Shown here: positions 8,674-18,915 of the stretch, in pieces
Layout: each line of letters starts with the position of its first letter
Numbering within the stretch: the stretch's first letter is position 1
Assembly: GCF_022809715.1 (NCBI RefSeq)
Contig: NZ_CP094461.1
Location: 62,001 to 126,000, forward strand
Direction of reading: 5' to 3'
From: Burkholderia pyrrocinia
GTDB taxonomy: Bacteria; Pseudomonadota; Gammaproteobacteria; Burkholderiales; Burkholderiaceae
Length of the DNA: 64,000 nt
The notes under the pieces: generated by a model
Databases searched by the model: none
Seen by the model: the letters and a program-made list of their open reading frames with translations, nothing else
What the model was told of the DNA's origin: nothing
Position numbers and translations under genes: made by a program

Positions 8674-9647
8674 CGCGATGCTCCCGCCGTGCTCGCGGCC
8701 GCACCGGAAGCCGCCGATACCGGCGCGACTGCCGACGTCGCGCTGGCGGCTGCCGGCTTCGCGTTGTCGCTGCGGCGCGTGTCGGCTTCGCGCATCGAAA
8801 CCGTCGCGGTGCGGCCCGCGATCATCCGGAAGTCGTCGGGCACCTCGTCGAGCACGACGCGCACCGGCACGCGCTGCGCCAGCCGCACCCAGCTGAATGC
8901 CGGGTTCACGTTCGGCAGCAGGTTCGCACCCTGCGTGCGGTCGCGGTCCTCGATCGCGGCGACGATGCTCTGCACGTGGCCGCGCAGCGCATGCGGCTCG
9001 CCCATCACGACGATGTCGACCGGCTGGCCGATATGAATGCCGCGCAGCTTGGTTTCCTCGAAGTAGCCGTCGACGCGGAACGAATTGCGGTCGACGACCG
9101 ACAGCACCGCGCGGCCGGCCGGCACGTATTCGCCGACGCGCGGCGCGCGGTCGTTCAGGTAGCCGTCGACCGGGCTCACGATCGTCGTGCGCTGCAGGTT
9201 CAGTTTCGCGGTGTCGAGCGACACCTGCGCATCGGCGACGGCGGCCTCGCCCTGTTCGACGCGCGTGCGGCTTTCCTCGACCTGCTCGCTCGCGACGAGG
9301 TTGCCGAGCTGCAGGTTGCGCGCGTATTCGCGCTTTGCCTGTGCGAGCGTCGCGCGGCGCTGCGCGAGCGTCGCTTCGGCGAGCCGCTCCGCGAGCGTGT
9401 AGCGGGCCTGGTCGATCACGAACAGCACCTGGCCGCGTTTGACCTCCTGGTTGTCGGCGACCTGTACCGACGTGATGAGGCCCGACACGTCCGGCGCGAC
9501 CTGGATCACGTCGGCGCGCACGTGCCCGTCGCGCGTCCACGGCGAGAACATGTAGTAGTTGATGATCCGCCACAGCACGAGGCCGGCCACGACGACGACG
9601 ATCAGGGTGAGCAGGATTTGCCCTGCCGAGAGCCAGGATTTTTTCAC
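8670..9647 (-). CDS. HlyD-family periplasmic adaptor (AaeA-like)
   Basis: This 325-residue membrane-fusion protein has an N-terminal anchor (residues about 7-28, LSAGQILLTLIVVVVAGLVL). The lipoyl half-motif VRADVIQVAPDVSGLITSVQ is followed by a coiled-coil hairpin and a second half-motif, with VSPVDGYLNDRAPRVGEYVP. It resembles AaeA, which links a FUSC pump to the outer membrane for hydroxylated aromatic acids. The C-terminal tail is Ala/Ser-rich. It starts one base after the DUF1656 stop and overlaps the next gene by four bases. Confidence 0.92.
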   Translation of the reverse strand: MKKSWLSAGQILLTLIVVVVAGLVLWRIINYYMFSPWTRDGHVRADVIQVAPDVSGLITSVQVADNQEVKRGQVLFVIDQARYTLAERLAEATLAQRRATLAQAKREYARNLQLGNLVASEQVEESRTRVEQGEAAVADAQVSLDTAKLNLQRTTIVSPVDGYLNDRAPRVGEYVPAGRAVLSVVDRNSFRVDGYFEETKLRGIHIGQPVDIVVMGEPHALRGHVQSIVAAIEDRDRTQGANLLPNVNPAFSWVRLAQRVPVRVVLDEVPDDFRMIAGRTATVSMREADTRRSDNAKPAAASATSAVAPVSAASGAAASTAGASR

Positions 9648-9648
9648 G

Positions 9649-9861
9649 TTAGGTAGCCGCGAGATGGTGGGAAACGATCACGACGGCGGCAAACACGAAC
9701 ACGTAGATGCCGAGGTCGAAGATCGAACGGTGCCAGACGAGGCGGTAGAAGCCGACGCGCTCGAGCACCGCGCGCACGACGATGTTGATCAGGTAGGCGA
9801 TCAGCATCAGCACGAGCGGAGCCGGCACGAATACGCCGAAGATGTCGATTTCGCCGATCAT
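9649..9861 (-). CDS. DUF1656 small membrane protein (AaeX-like)
   Basis: This 70-residue protein begins MIGEIDIFGVFVPAPLVLML and has two predicted membrane helices. DUF1656 proteins (AaeX in E. coli) occur almost always between FUSC and HlyD genes, as here, and are presumed pump accessories. ATG 9861 is set by alignment to the family start. Spacing is 34 bp from the FUSC stop and 1 bp to the HlyD start. Confidence 0.88.
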   Translation of the reverse strand: MIGEIDIFGVFVPAPLVLMLIAYLINIVVRAVLERVGFYRLVWHRSIFDLGIYVFVFAAVVIVSHHLAAT

Positions 9862-9895
9862 GGTCGCGCTCGGAAAGACAGGTTGGAAAGCCGGA

Positions 9896-12028
9896 TCATG
9901 CGCGTGCTCCGCCCGGTGCCTGCGGCGCTTGTGCGGCCGCGGCCGGATACAGCGACAGGCGCAGGCCGACGAGCGCGTGCAGCGTGTCGCGCAGCCGGCG
10001 GTGCGTGGCAGGCGTGGCCGGCACTGCGGGCGCTGTACCGCCGTCGGCCGGTGCGTTGCCCGGCAGGTTGCGGCCGGCCACGCGGTGCAGCGCATCGTCG
10101 ATCGACGCGAGCAGCGCCGGCGGCGCGGGCTGGCGCGCGTTCGCGGCCGCGCAGCGCGCGTAGTGGTCGGTGACGCCGGCCAGCACGCGATCGATCGCGT
10201 CGGGCACGTCGCCCGACAGCCGGCGGCGCGAGCGGCGCAGGTCGAGCGCGTTCAGCGCGATGCGCAGGTCGCGGAAGCTTTCGATCGACGGGTGGCGGTG
10301 GTCGTCGGATGCGCCGAGACGCGGCAGCAGTTGCGTGACGCGATCGAGCATCCGCGATGCGTGGTTGCGCTGGTCGTCGAGCGGCTGTGTCGATGCGGAG
10401 CGCACGACGTCCTCCCAGCCCGAGCGCAGCAGGCGCCGCACCGCGAGTTCCGCGCCGAACGGCCGCGTCGCGCGTGTCCAAAGATACGCAAACAACAGCC
10501 CGGCAACGCCGGCGAGATTGCTGTTCAGGAACACGAAGAAGTCGGCTTCGTAGGCGCTCTGGATGCTGATGAAGGTGGCCGTATTCACCGCGACGAGCAT
10601 CGTCACCATATTGAACTGCGGGCGCGGCAGCAGCGTGCCGATCAGGATGAACGGGCCCGCGAACATCAGCACGAGCATCGCGAAGTCGTGCACGTGCGGC
10701 AGCACGACGAACAGGTAGAGGCCCGCGAACACGACGCTCGCGGCCGTCGACAGGAAAAACTTGAACACCAGCGGCGCGGGTTCGTCGAGCGCGGCGAAGA
10801 AGCTGCACGACACGGCCACGAGCGTGACGGCGGCCGCGCCGTCGTGCCAGCCGGACGAGATCCACAGCCAGCATGCGAACACGATCGCGAGCACGACGGT
10901 CAGCGTGGAGAACAGCATCATCCCGCGATCGAAGAAGCGCTCGGTGCCGCCGAGCCGCCAGTGCCGGTAGCGCGGCTGCCAGATGCCCGACTCGTTCGCG
11001 ATCAGCGCGCGCAGCGAGCGGCAGTCCTGCCAGATGTCGATGACCTGGCGCAGCCGCCACAGCGCATTCGACAGCAGCGCGCCGTCCCAGCTCGTCAGCG
11101 CGCTGTCGGCGGGCTGCAGCGCGGCGATGCGCTCGCGCAGATCATCCGCGACCGGATCGTGGGCCATGTCGCCGTCGGTGCCGGATTTCACGGCCGGCAG
11201 CGGTGCGTCGAACCACTTCGCGGCGTCGGCCAGCAGCGCATCGAGCGCGGGTGGGCGCACGTGCAGGTCGCGCATCAGCGCGATCAGCGGATCGGCGAGC
11301 GACGACATCAGCGGCAAGAACAACTGCATCCGGCCCGCGAGCGCCTGCGCCCGCGCGAGGATGCTCGGATGCGCATGGTCGTAACCCAACTGGCTCAGCA
11401 GGAATTCGAGGCCGGTGATCGTCGTCGCGAGGCGCTGCCGGCACGCGGACAGCGCCTTGCCGGCGATATGCCCGGACAGCGTCTCGCGACCGTAGAACGC
11501 GGCGTCCTTGAACCATGCGTCGGTGCGCTCGATCAGCGTCGGCGCGAGCCGGTTCGGAAACACGGCGCTGCCGACCACGCTCGCGCACACGATGCCGAGC
11601 ACGATTTCCTCGGTGCGCGCGATCGCGACGTCGAATACCGTGGACGGATCGGTCACGGTCGGCAGCGCGATCAACGGCATCGTATAACCGGCGAGCATGA
11701 ACACGTAGCTGCGTGCGGTGCGGTCGGAGATCGCGAGGTAGAGCAGCGTGCCGCACCACGTCGCGACGATGATGCTGAACAGGATCGGCGTTTCGACGAA
11801 CGGCGGCACGAAGAAGATCGCGGCGGCCGCGCCGAGCGCGGTGCCGAGCGCGCGATACAGCGCCTTCGAGCGCGTCGCGCCGACGAACGGGTTCGACACG
11901 ATGTAGACGCTCGCCATCGCCCAGTACGGGCGCGGCAACTGGAAATACAGGCCAAGGTACAGCGCCAGCATCGACGCGGCGAACGTCTTGCCCGAGAACA
12001 GCCAGTCGCGAAGGCTCGGATAGGTCAT
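9896..12028 (-). CDS. FUSC-family inner-membrane efflux protein (AaeB-like)
   Basis: This 710-residue pump has the FUSC layout: N-terminal membrane block (residues about 15-170, with RPYWAMASVYIVSNPFVGAT), a long soluble central part, a second membrane block (about 365-500), and a C-terminal cytoplasmic region rich in Arg and Ala. AaeB-type proteins export aromatic carboxylic acids; related Burkholderia pumps are linked to fusaric acid and paraben-type compounds. The ATG overlaps the marR stop by four bases. Substrate is inferred only from family. Confidence 0.93.
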   Translation of the reverse strand: MTYPSLRDWLFSGKTFAASMLALYLGLYFQLPRPYWAMASVYIVSNPFVGATRSKALYRALGTALGAAAAIFFVPPFVETPILFSIIVATWCGTLLYLAISDRTARSYVFMLAGYTMPLIALPTVTDPSTVFDVAIARTEEIVLGIVCASVVGSAVFPNRLAPTLIERTDAWFKDAAFYGRETLSGHIAGKALSACRQRLATTITGLEFLLSQLGYDHAHPSILARAQALAGRMQLFLPLMSSLADPLIALMRDLHVRPPALDALLADAAKWFDAPLPAVKSGTDGDMAHDPVADDLRERIAALQPADSALTSWDGALLSNALWRLRQVIDIWQDCRSLRALIANESGIWQPRYRHWRLGGTERFFDRGMMLFSTLTVVLAIVFACWLWISSGWHDGAAAVTLVAVSCSFFAALDEPAPLVFKFFLSTAASVVFAGLYLFVVLPHVHDFAMLVLMFAGPFILIGTLLPRPQFNMVTMLVAVNTATFISIQSAYEADFFVFLNSNLAGVAGLLFAYLWTRATRPFGAELAVRRLLRSGWEDVVRSASTQPLDDQRNHASRMLDRVTQLLPRLGASDDHRHPSIESFRDLRIALNALDLRRSRRRLSGDVPDAIDRVLAGVTDHYARCAAANARQPAPPALLASIDDALHRVAGRNLPGNAPADGGTAPAVPATPATHRRLRDTLHALVGLRLSLYPAAAAQAPQAPGGARA

Positions 12029-12504
12029 GACGCGGAATCGGCGGCGTGGGGCGGGTGCGGCGCGGGCTGCGCCGCGTCGGACGCGTTGAAGGCGTTCAGC
12101 ACGCGCAGCGTCGTTTCGAGATCGGCGCGCGTGACGCCCTTGAGCACCTGTGCGCGTAGCACGCGCAGGTCTTCCTCCATCTTCGCGGTGACCGCGCGGC
12201 CGGCGGCCGTCAGCGAGATCGTTTTCGCGCGGCGGTCGTGCGGATCCTCGTCACGGCGCGCGAGGCCGGCCGCGCACAGCTGGTCGAGCAGGCGCACGAG
12301 CGACGGCCCTTCGATGCCGACGTGTTCGGCGAGCGTGCCCTGCCGTACGCCTTCGCCGAGGCGGCCGGCGATCAACAGCGGCGTCGCGCAGGCTTCGGAC
12401 ACGTTGTACGCGTTCAGCACGCCGTCGCTGGTACGGCGCCACTTGCGCGCGGACAGCACGAGCAGGCTGCTGACGGCGAGGCGGAGGTCGTGCAGATTGG
12501 TCAT
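12025..12504 (-). CDS. MarR-family transcriptional regulator of the efflux operon
   Basis: This 159-residue winged-helix repressor has a recognition region EGVRQGTLAEHVGIEGPSLV followed by RLLDQLCAAGLARRDEDPHDR and the wing RRAKTISLTAAG. Start at ATG 12504 gives MTNLHDLRLAVSSLLVLSAR. An upstream in-frame ATG at 12540 lies inside the palindromic operator and is rejected. It is the first gene of marR-FUSC-DUF1656-HlyD-NodT, so the pump is probably induced when an aromatic effector relieves MarR. Confidence 0.9.
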   Translation of the reverse strand: MTNLHDLRLAVSSLLVLSARKWRRTSDGVLNAYNVSEACATPLLIAGRLGEGVRQGTLAEHVGIEGPSLVRLLDQLCAAGLARRDEDPHDRRAKTISLTAAGRAVTAKMEEDLRVLRAQVLKGVTRADLETTLRVLNAFNASDAAQPAPHPPHAADSAS

Positions 12505-12531
12505 GGGCGAGATGATAGGGGCAAAAACATT

Positions 12532-12547
12532 CGATAGCAAACTATCG
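12532..12547. promoter_or_regulatory. MarR operator palindrome
   Basis: CGATAGCAAACTATCG is a perfect inverted repeat (6-bp arms, CAAA centre) 28 bp upstream of the marR start. Position and symmetry fit autoregulation of the efflux operon. AT-rich sequence flanks it, where a promoter would be expected. Confidence 0.7.
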
Positions 12548-12709
12548 GTTTGTTGTCACCCGCGTGTCATGTCGCATCAGGATGGCTGGCTGACGATGCA
12601 GGCTACTGCGACCGTTGCATAGCGCACGCTCTGCGTTCCCTCCATTCATCGGCGACGCTGTTGCCCGGGCGGACGAGATAGCGCACGGTGAGCCCGGGCG
12701 CGTTTGCGC

Positions 12710-14410
12710 TTACCGCACGTGCGGCTGCAACGCGCGCAACCAATACGACACTGCAACCGCGCCGCCATCCGGCGTGCCGATCGCGCGCTCGCCGAGATAG
12801 CTCGCACGCCCCGCGCGCGGCGTCATGCGCGCCGTTTGCTGCGCACCGTGTTCGGCGGCCTCGACGGCCGCCGTCCAGGCGCTCGCGGGATCGCGATCGC
12901 CGTCGAGCGCGTGGTCGAATGCATCGGCGGCCGGCACCAGCGCATCGAGCATCGTCCGGTCGCCGGCGTGCGCGCCGCCGAGTTCGCTGATCGAATCCAC
13001 CGCACCGCGGAACGCCGCGGCCCAGTCGCGCGCCGACGGCTCCGCGATATCGGCCAGCCGGCGCGACGCGCGCAGCAGCGCGGTCGCATAGAACGGTCCC
13101 GAACTGCCGGCAATGGCACGGCGCAACGCGGCGCCGAGCGCCGCGAGCGCACCGGCCGGCGTGCCGTACACGGCTTCGGGCAATTCGAGAATCGCCTGTG
13201 CGGCACGCAGCATGCTCGCGCCGAGATCGCCGTCGCCGGCCGCCGCATCGAGGTCGGTCAGCGTCTGCTCGTGATCGATCAGCGTCTGCGCGACCGCGTG
13301 CAGCGCCGGCTGCAGGCGCGCGGCCCACGCGCGGCCGGCCGCATCGAGCGGCGGCAGCGGCGCGTCGTGCGAGTCGGCCGCGGCCACGCGGATGTGCGCA
13401 TTCACGGCACCGCCGCCCGGCCATGCACGCGCCTGCGTCGGCGCGTCGAGCAGCGCCGCGCGTTCTTCGTTCAGCCGCAGCACCGAGATCGAGCAGCCGG
13501 GCATGTTCAGCGCCGACAGGAACGTGCCGGCCCACGCGCGCGCGACGACGATGCCGCGCCGGCTCAGGTTGTCGTATGCGGCGCGCAGCACGATCGCGAG
13601 TTCCATGTCCGGCGTCGCGCCGAGACCGTTGACGAACAGCGCGACGCGCTCGCCGCCGTCGAGCACGAGATCGGCGACGATGCTCGACAGCAGCGTGTCG
13701 ACCAGCGCGTCGGCCGGCATTGGCGTGCGGCGTTCGACGCCTTTCTCGCCGTGGATGCCGAGGCCGAGCTCGATCTCGTGATCGGCGAGGCTGAAGCCCG
13801 ATTTGTCGGCGCCCGGGATCGTGCAGCCGTCGAGCGCGACGCCCATCGTGCCGAGCTCGGCCGCCGCTTCGCGCGCGATTCCCGCGACGCGGGCGAGCGG
13901 CAGCCCGCGCGCGGCGGCCGCGCCGGCGAGCTTGTGGATCAGCACGGTGCCGGCGATCCCGCGCCGCTGGCCGCGCTCGACACGGCTGCGCAGCGATACG
14001 TCGTCGGCGACGATGACGATCTCGACCGGAATGCCTTCCGCCCGCGCGAGCTCGGCGGCGAGCCCGAAATTGAGCCGGTCGCCCGTGTAGTTCTTCACGA
14101 TCAGCAGCGCGCCGTTCGGGCCGGCGCTCGCGCGGATCGCGGCAAGCACGGCGTCGGTGGACGGCGACGTGAACACTTCGCCGCACACGGCCGCGCTCAG
14201 CATCCCTTCGCCGACGTAGCCGCCATGCGCGGGCTCGTGGCCGCTGCCGCCGCCGGAGAGGATCGCGACGGGCCGTTGCGCCGGCTCGGGCAGCGGCTGG
14301 CGGACGAGCACGAGCTCGTCGCCGAGGATCGCGAGATGCGGCGACTGCCGCGCGATGCCTTCCAGCATTTCTCGCACGACATCGGACGGGCGGTTCACAA
14401 GCTTCTTCAT
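12710..14410 (-). CDS. Fused ATP-dependent dihydroxyacetone kinase (DhaK-DhaL)
   Basis: This 566-residue protein has an N-terminal DhaK domain (residues about 7-330; SGGGSGHEPAHGGYVGEGM; substrate-binding His220 in ELGLGIHGEKG) and a C-terminal DhaL nucleotide domain (about 370-560; Asp cluster in LDAAAGDGDLGASM). This fused form is the ATP-using type, unlike the split PTS-dependent kinases. It phosphorylates dihydroxyacetone or related short ketoses/aldoses. AGGAA precedes ATG 14410. It stands alone, between the marR promoter and sfnR. Some relatives use other triose or tetrose substrates. Confidence 0.92.
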   Translation of the reverse strand: MKKLVNRPSDVVREMLEGIARQSPHLAILGDELVLVRQPLPEPAQRPVAILSGGGSGHEPAHGGYVGEGMLSAAVCGEVFTSPSTDAVLAAIRASAGPNGALLIVKNYTGDRLNFGLAAELARAEGIPVEIVIVADDVSLRSRVERGQRRGIAGTVLIHKLAGAAAARGLPLARVAGIAREAAAELGTMGVALDGCTIPGADKSGFSLADHEIELGLGIHGEKGVERRTPMPADALVDTLLSSIVADLVLDGGERVALFVNGLGATPDMELAIVLRAAYDNLSRRGIVVARAWAGTFLSALNMPGCSISVLRLNEERAALLDAPTQARAWPGGGAVNAHIRVAAADSHDAPLPPLDAAGRAWAARLQPALHAVAQTLIDHEQTLTDLDAAAGDGDLGASMLRAAQAILELPEAVYGTPAGALAALGAALRRAIAGSSGPFYATALLRASRRLADIAEPSARDWAAAFRGAVDSISELGGAHAGDRTMLDALVPAADAFDHALDGDRDPASAWTAAVEAAEHGAQQTARMTPRAGRASYLGERAIGTPDGGAVAVSYWLRALQPHVR

Positions 14411-14648
14411 GGCGACGGTTCCTGACGGGTGAACGGGGCTCGGTCGGGCACGCGCGGGCGCCGGACGGCTTTCGTGCAGCGGATGATCGTGCGGGTGCCC
14501 TGTCGCAGGCAGGGTCGGCATCGCCGACCGGATGCGGCGACGGGCGCGCGCTTCGCGCCACGATACATCAGGTCGGGACGTCGCTGCACGGATCGCGGGC
14601 GCGATCGTGCCGTGCCGGGGCGAGCGATGGTCCGCCCGGGGGATGCTG

Positions 14649-15806
<1,158 letters not shown>

Positions 15807-16401
15807 GGCTGTGTAGGCATCGGGTCGCTGCGCGGATCGGTCAGGTTCGCGATGAACGTTGCTGACCGGGTGCTGCGTGATCAGCAGAGTGTTCAACGTT
15901 TTGCGCAACGCGGGAAACATCGATTTCTGATAACCAATGCCGGATTGCTGCGCTGGACGCAGTTGCGTAACGCGATGTCGCCCGGTTAAGCGAAATGCGG
16001 CGTGCGGACGTTGATAAAGCATCGGTTTCGACACTGCCGCAGCGATGTGCCGCGTTGCGGCGACACGCGATCGCTGCGAACGGGTGCCGCGTGCGTTCCG
16101 GATTCCAAGCGGAAACGGAAAGATGCCCAAGACATACATCGTGCTGCTGATCAGGAAGCAGCGAATCAGCACAGCTGTTTCCCGTGATTCATCTCGCTGC
16201 GGAATATGGTTGTGATGCGCCGGCTGGCACGCTTATCGACATGCGGTGATCGGCGAATACGCCGCGACAGGCTGTCGATTGCGACGCATTTCGTCATGCA
16301 TACGATCGTTTTTCATGGCGATCGCAGCATTGGCACGCTCCTTGCGGAACCATGACGTGACGGGTGCGTTGGCGCCCGACTCGACAATGGGAATGCAACC
16401 A
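15807..16401. other. sfnR-msuE intergenic region with paired repeats
   Basis: This 595-bp divergent region holds the sigma-54 promoter at 16331-16346. It also holds a near-identical pair, TTGCGCAACGCG (15901-15912) and TTGCGTAACGCG (15963-15974), which match at 11 of 12 bases 62 bp apart. These could be SfnR or CysB-type sites. No gene is seen. Confidence 0.45.
16331..16346 (+). promoter_or_regulatory. Sigma-54 (-24/-12) promoter of msuE-sfnG
   Basis: TGGCACGCTCCTTGCG matches the RpoN consensus TGGCAC-N5-TTGC exactly, with GG at 16332-16333 and GC at 16344-16345. Transcription should start near 16357, about 45 bases before msuE. Confidence 0.9.
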
Positions 16402-16962
16402 ATGAGCAATGCGATCAATGTGGTCGCGATATCGGGCGGCCTGCAACGGCCGTCGCGCACGCTGGCGCTGACCGACGCGATCGTCGCGGCGCTCGGCGCC
16501 GCGCTGCCGATCGATACGCGGCTGATCGAACTCGGCGAGATCGGCGGCCGGCTGGCCGGTGCACTGACGCGCGCGCAGGTGCCGGCCGACCTCGAAGCGC
16601 TGATCCGCGCGATCGAGACGGCCGACGCGCTCGTCGTCGCGAGCCCCGTGTATCGCGCGTCATACACGGGCCTCTTCAAGCACCTGTTCGACCTCGTGCG
16701 TCACGACGCGCTCGTCGATGTGCCCGTGCTGCTCGCCGCCACCGGCGGCAGCGAGCGCCATGCGCTCGTGATCGATCATCAATTGCGGCCGCTGTTCAGT
16801 TTCTTCCAGGCGCGCACGCTGCCGATCGGCGTGTACGCATCCGAAAGCGATTTCGACCGATACGAAATCGCGAACCCGGCGCTGCGCGCGCGCATCGCGC
16901 TCGCCGTCGATCGCGCGGTGCCGCAACTGCGCCCGCATGCGCTTTCCGCCGCGGCCGCGTAA
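16402..16962 (+). CDS. msuE: NADH-dependent FMN reductase, MsuE-type
   Basis: This 186-residue flavoprotein begins MSNAINVVAISGGLQRPSRT, with the FMN-phosphate loop SGGLQRPSRT and the motif VVASPVYRASYTGLFKHLFD near residue 80. MsuE supplies FMNH2 to two-component sulfonate and sulfone monooxygenases. The next gene, sfnG, is such an oxygenase, 35 bp away in the same operon. In-frame ATGs lie three and five codons upstream; 16402 is chosen by homologue start. Confidence 0.92.
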   Translation: MSNAINVVAISGGLQRPSRTLALTDAIVAALGAALPIDTRLIELGEIGGRLAGALTRAQVPADLEALIRAIETADALVVASPVYRASYTGLFKHLFDLVRHDALVDVPVLLAATGGSERHALVIDHQLRPLFSFFQARTLPIGVYASESDFDRYEIANPALRARIALAVDRAVPQLRPHALSAAAA

Positions 16963-16997
16963 GCCGCTTCCGTTTTCCCTTCGACCAGGACACCTTC

Positions 16998-18101
16998 ATG
17001 AGCCTTACCGACCCTTCCGCCGACGGCGTCAAATTCGCGTACTGGGTGCCGAACGTCAGCGGCGGCCTCGTCGTCAGCACGATCGAGCAGCGCACCGACT
17101 GGAGCCTCGAATACAACCAGCAGCTCGCGCGCACGGCCGAAGCGGCCGGCTTCGACTACGCGCTGAGCCAGATCCGCTTCACGGCCGGCTACGGCGCCGA
17201 ATACCAGCACGAGTCGGTGTCGTTCAGCCAGGCGCTGCTGCATGCGACGACGAAGCTCAAGGTGCTCGCCGCGATCCTGCCGGGGCCGTGGCATCCGGCG
17301 GTGGTTGCGAAGCAGCTCGCGACGATCGATCACATCTCGAACGGACGCATCGCGATCAACGTCGTGAGCGGCTGGTTCAAGGGCGAATTCACCGCGATCG
17401 GCGAACCGTGGCTCGAGCACGACGAACGCTATCGGCGCTCGAAGGAATTCATCCAGGCGCTGAAGGGCATCTGGACGCAGGACAACTTCACGTTCAAGGG
17501 CGATTTCTACCGCTTCAACGACTACACGCTGAGCCCGAAACCCGTGCAGAAACCGCATCCGGAGATCTTCCAGGGCGGCAGCTCGCGCGCGGCGCGCGAC
17601 AACGCGGCGAGCGTGTCCGACTGGTATTTCACGAACGGCAATACGCCGGAGAACCTGAAGGCGCAGATCGACGACATCCGCGCGAAGGCAGCCGCGAACA
17701 ACCATCGCGTTCGCATCGGCGTCAACGCGTTCGTGATCGCGCGCGATACCGAGGAAGAGGCGCGGGCCGTGCTCGACGACATCGTCCGGCACGCGCACGT
17801 CGAGGCCGTGCATGCGTTCGGCGATGCGGTGAAAGAGGCCGGCAAGGCGTCGCCGGAAGGCGAAGGCAACTGGGCGAAATCCACGTTCGAGGATCTCGTG
17901 CAGTACAACGACGGCTTCCGCACGAACCTGATCGGCACGCCGCAGCAGATTGCCGAACGGATCGTCGCGCTGAAGGCGATCGGCGTCGATCTCGTGCTGG
18001 CCGGATTCCTGCATTTCATCGAGGAAGTCGAGTACTTCGGCCAGCGCGTGCTGCCGCTCGTGCGCGAACTCGAGGCGCAGCGGCAGGCAGTCGCCGCGTG
18101 A
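16998..18101 (+). CDS. sfnG: FMNH2-dependent dimethyl-sulfone monooxygenase
   Basis: This 367-residue bacterial luciferase-like TIM barrel begins MSLTDPSADGVKFAYWVPNV. Family marks include LPGPWHPAVVAKQLATIDHI and NGRIAINVVSGWFKGEF. SfnG converts dimethyl sulfone with FMNH2 and O2 to methanesulfinate and formaldehyde, releasing sulfur for assimilation. It depends on reduced FMN from msuE upstream and on SfnR/sigma-54. AGGAC precedes the ATG. The later desulfonation genes (msuD/ssu) are not in this window. Confidence 0.93.
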   Translation: MSLTDPSADGVKFAYWVPNVSGGLVVSTIEQRTDWSLEYNQQLARTAEAAGFDYALSQIRFTAGYGAEYQHESVSFSQALLHATTKLKVLAAILPGPWHPAVVAKQLATIDHISNGRIAINVVSGWFKGEFTAIGEPWLEHDERYRRSKEFIQALKGIWTQDNFTFKGDFYRFNDYTLSPKPVQKPHPEIFQGGSSRAARDNAASVSDWYFTNGNTPENLKAQIDDIRAKAAANNHRVRIGVNAFVIARDTEEEARAVLDDIVRHAHVEAVHAFGDAVKEAGKASPEGEGNWAKSTFEDLVQYNDGFRTNLIGTPQQIAERIVALKAIGVDLVLAGFLHFIEEVEYFGQRVLPLVRELEAQRQAVAA

Positions 18102-18161
18102 CGGATGCCGGCCGGCGCGCGGCTCGCGATTGCGGGAGTCCGCGCCGCGCCGGCGCGGCAC

Positions 18162-18809
18162 TCACGCCACGCCCGCCATCTTCGATGCATCGACAACCAT
18201 CTGCACGCCGAGGCTGCCGAGGATGAGGCCCATTGCCCAGCGCTGCGCGAGCAGCAGCGTCGGGCGCCCGTGCAGGAATTTCGCGATGCTGCTCGAACAG
18301 ATCGCCACCAGCCCGTTTGCCGACGCGAACGCGGCGATCAGCAGTGAACCGAGAAACAGCGACTGGCCGAACACGCTGCCTTGCCGGTAGTCGATGAACT
18401 GCGGCAGCAGCGACACGAACAGCATCGCGAGCTTCGGATTCAGCACGCTGGTCGTCGCGCCCATCGCCAGCAGCCGCAGCGGCTGCTCGTTCGGCAGCGC
18501 CCGCACCTCGAACGGCGAACGCCCGCCGGGCCTGACCGCCTGCCATGCGAGGTACAGCAGGTAGGCCGCACCGACCGCACCCAGCACGCTGCCCGCATAA
18601 GGCACGCTCATGAACAGCGTCGTGATGCCGAACGCCGCGCCGAACATGTAGAACAGGTAGCCGATCATCACGCCGGCCAGCGAAATGAGCCCGGCCGCGC
18701 GCCCTTGCGCGATCGAGCGCGACATCACGTAGACCATGTTCGGCCCCGGCGTGACCGCGAGCATGCCGCCGATGACGAGAAATCCGTAAAGCGATCCGGA
18801 CGTATGCAT
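18162..18809 (-). CDS. LysE/RhtB-family amino-acid exporter
   Basis: This 215-residue inner-membrane protein has about six helices and the LysE signature TPGPNMVYVMSRSIAQGRAA near residues 19-38, plus TSVLNPKLAMLFVSLLPQF. The family exports amino acids or homoserine lactones. AGGAAG precedes ATG 18809. It diverges from a LysR gene with an inverted repeat between, the common arrangement for lysE-type exporters. Confidence 0.93.
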   Translation of the reverse strand: MHTSGSLYGFLVIGGMLAVTPGPNMVYVMSRSIAQGRAAGLISLAGVMIGYLFYMFGAAFGITTLFMSVPYAGSVLGAVGAAYLLYLAWQAVRPGGRSPFEVRALPNEQPLRLLAMGATTSVLNPKLAMLFVSLLPQFIDYRQGSVFGQSLFLGSLLIAAFASANGLVAICSSSIAKFLHGRPTLLLAQRWAMGLILGSLGVQMVVDASKMAGVA

Positions 18810-18886
18810 GTTTTCCGCTTCCTGCAACGAGTGCTGACGGGATTCATTGTCCGACCGTGGAGGCGAACAGTAAAACGGGATAAACT

Positions 18887-18905
18887 GAATCGATTGATCA
18901 GATTC
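18887..18905. promoter_or_regulatory. LysR-type inverted repeat between LysE and LysR genes
   Basis: GAATC at 18887-18891 and GATTC at 18901-18905 are separated by nine bases. The site lies just before the LysR start, in the divergent gap, as expected for a LysR recognition site. Confidence 0.45.
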
Positions 18906-18915
18906 TCTGAATAAA

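Noticed and set aside
12505..12540. Longer marR start at ATG 12540
   Set aside because: The ATG is inside the palindromic operator, and homologues start at MTNLHDL (12504).
9842..12622. A 926-codon open frame on the plus strand opposite the FUSC and marR genes
   Set aside because: It is Arg/Ala/His-rich with no family features. It arises from the high GC third-position bias of the real genes on the other strand.
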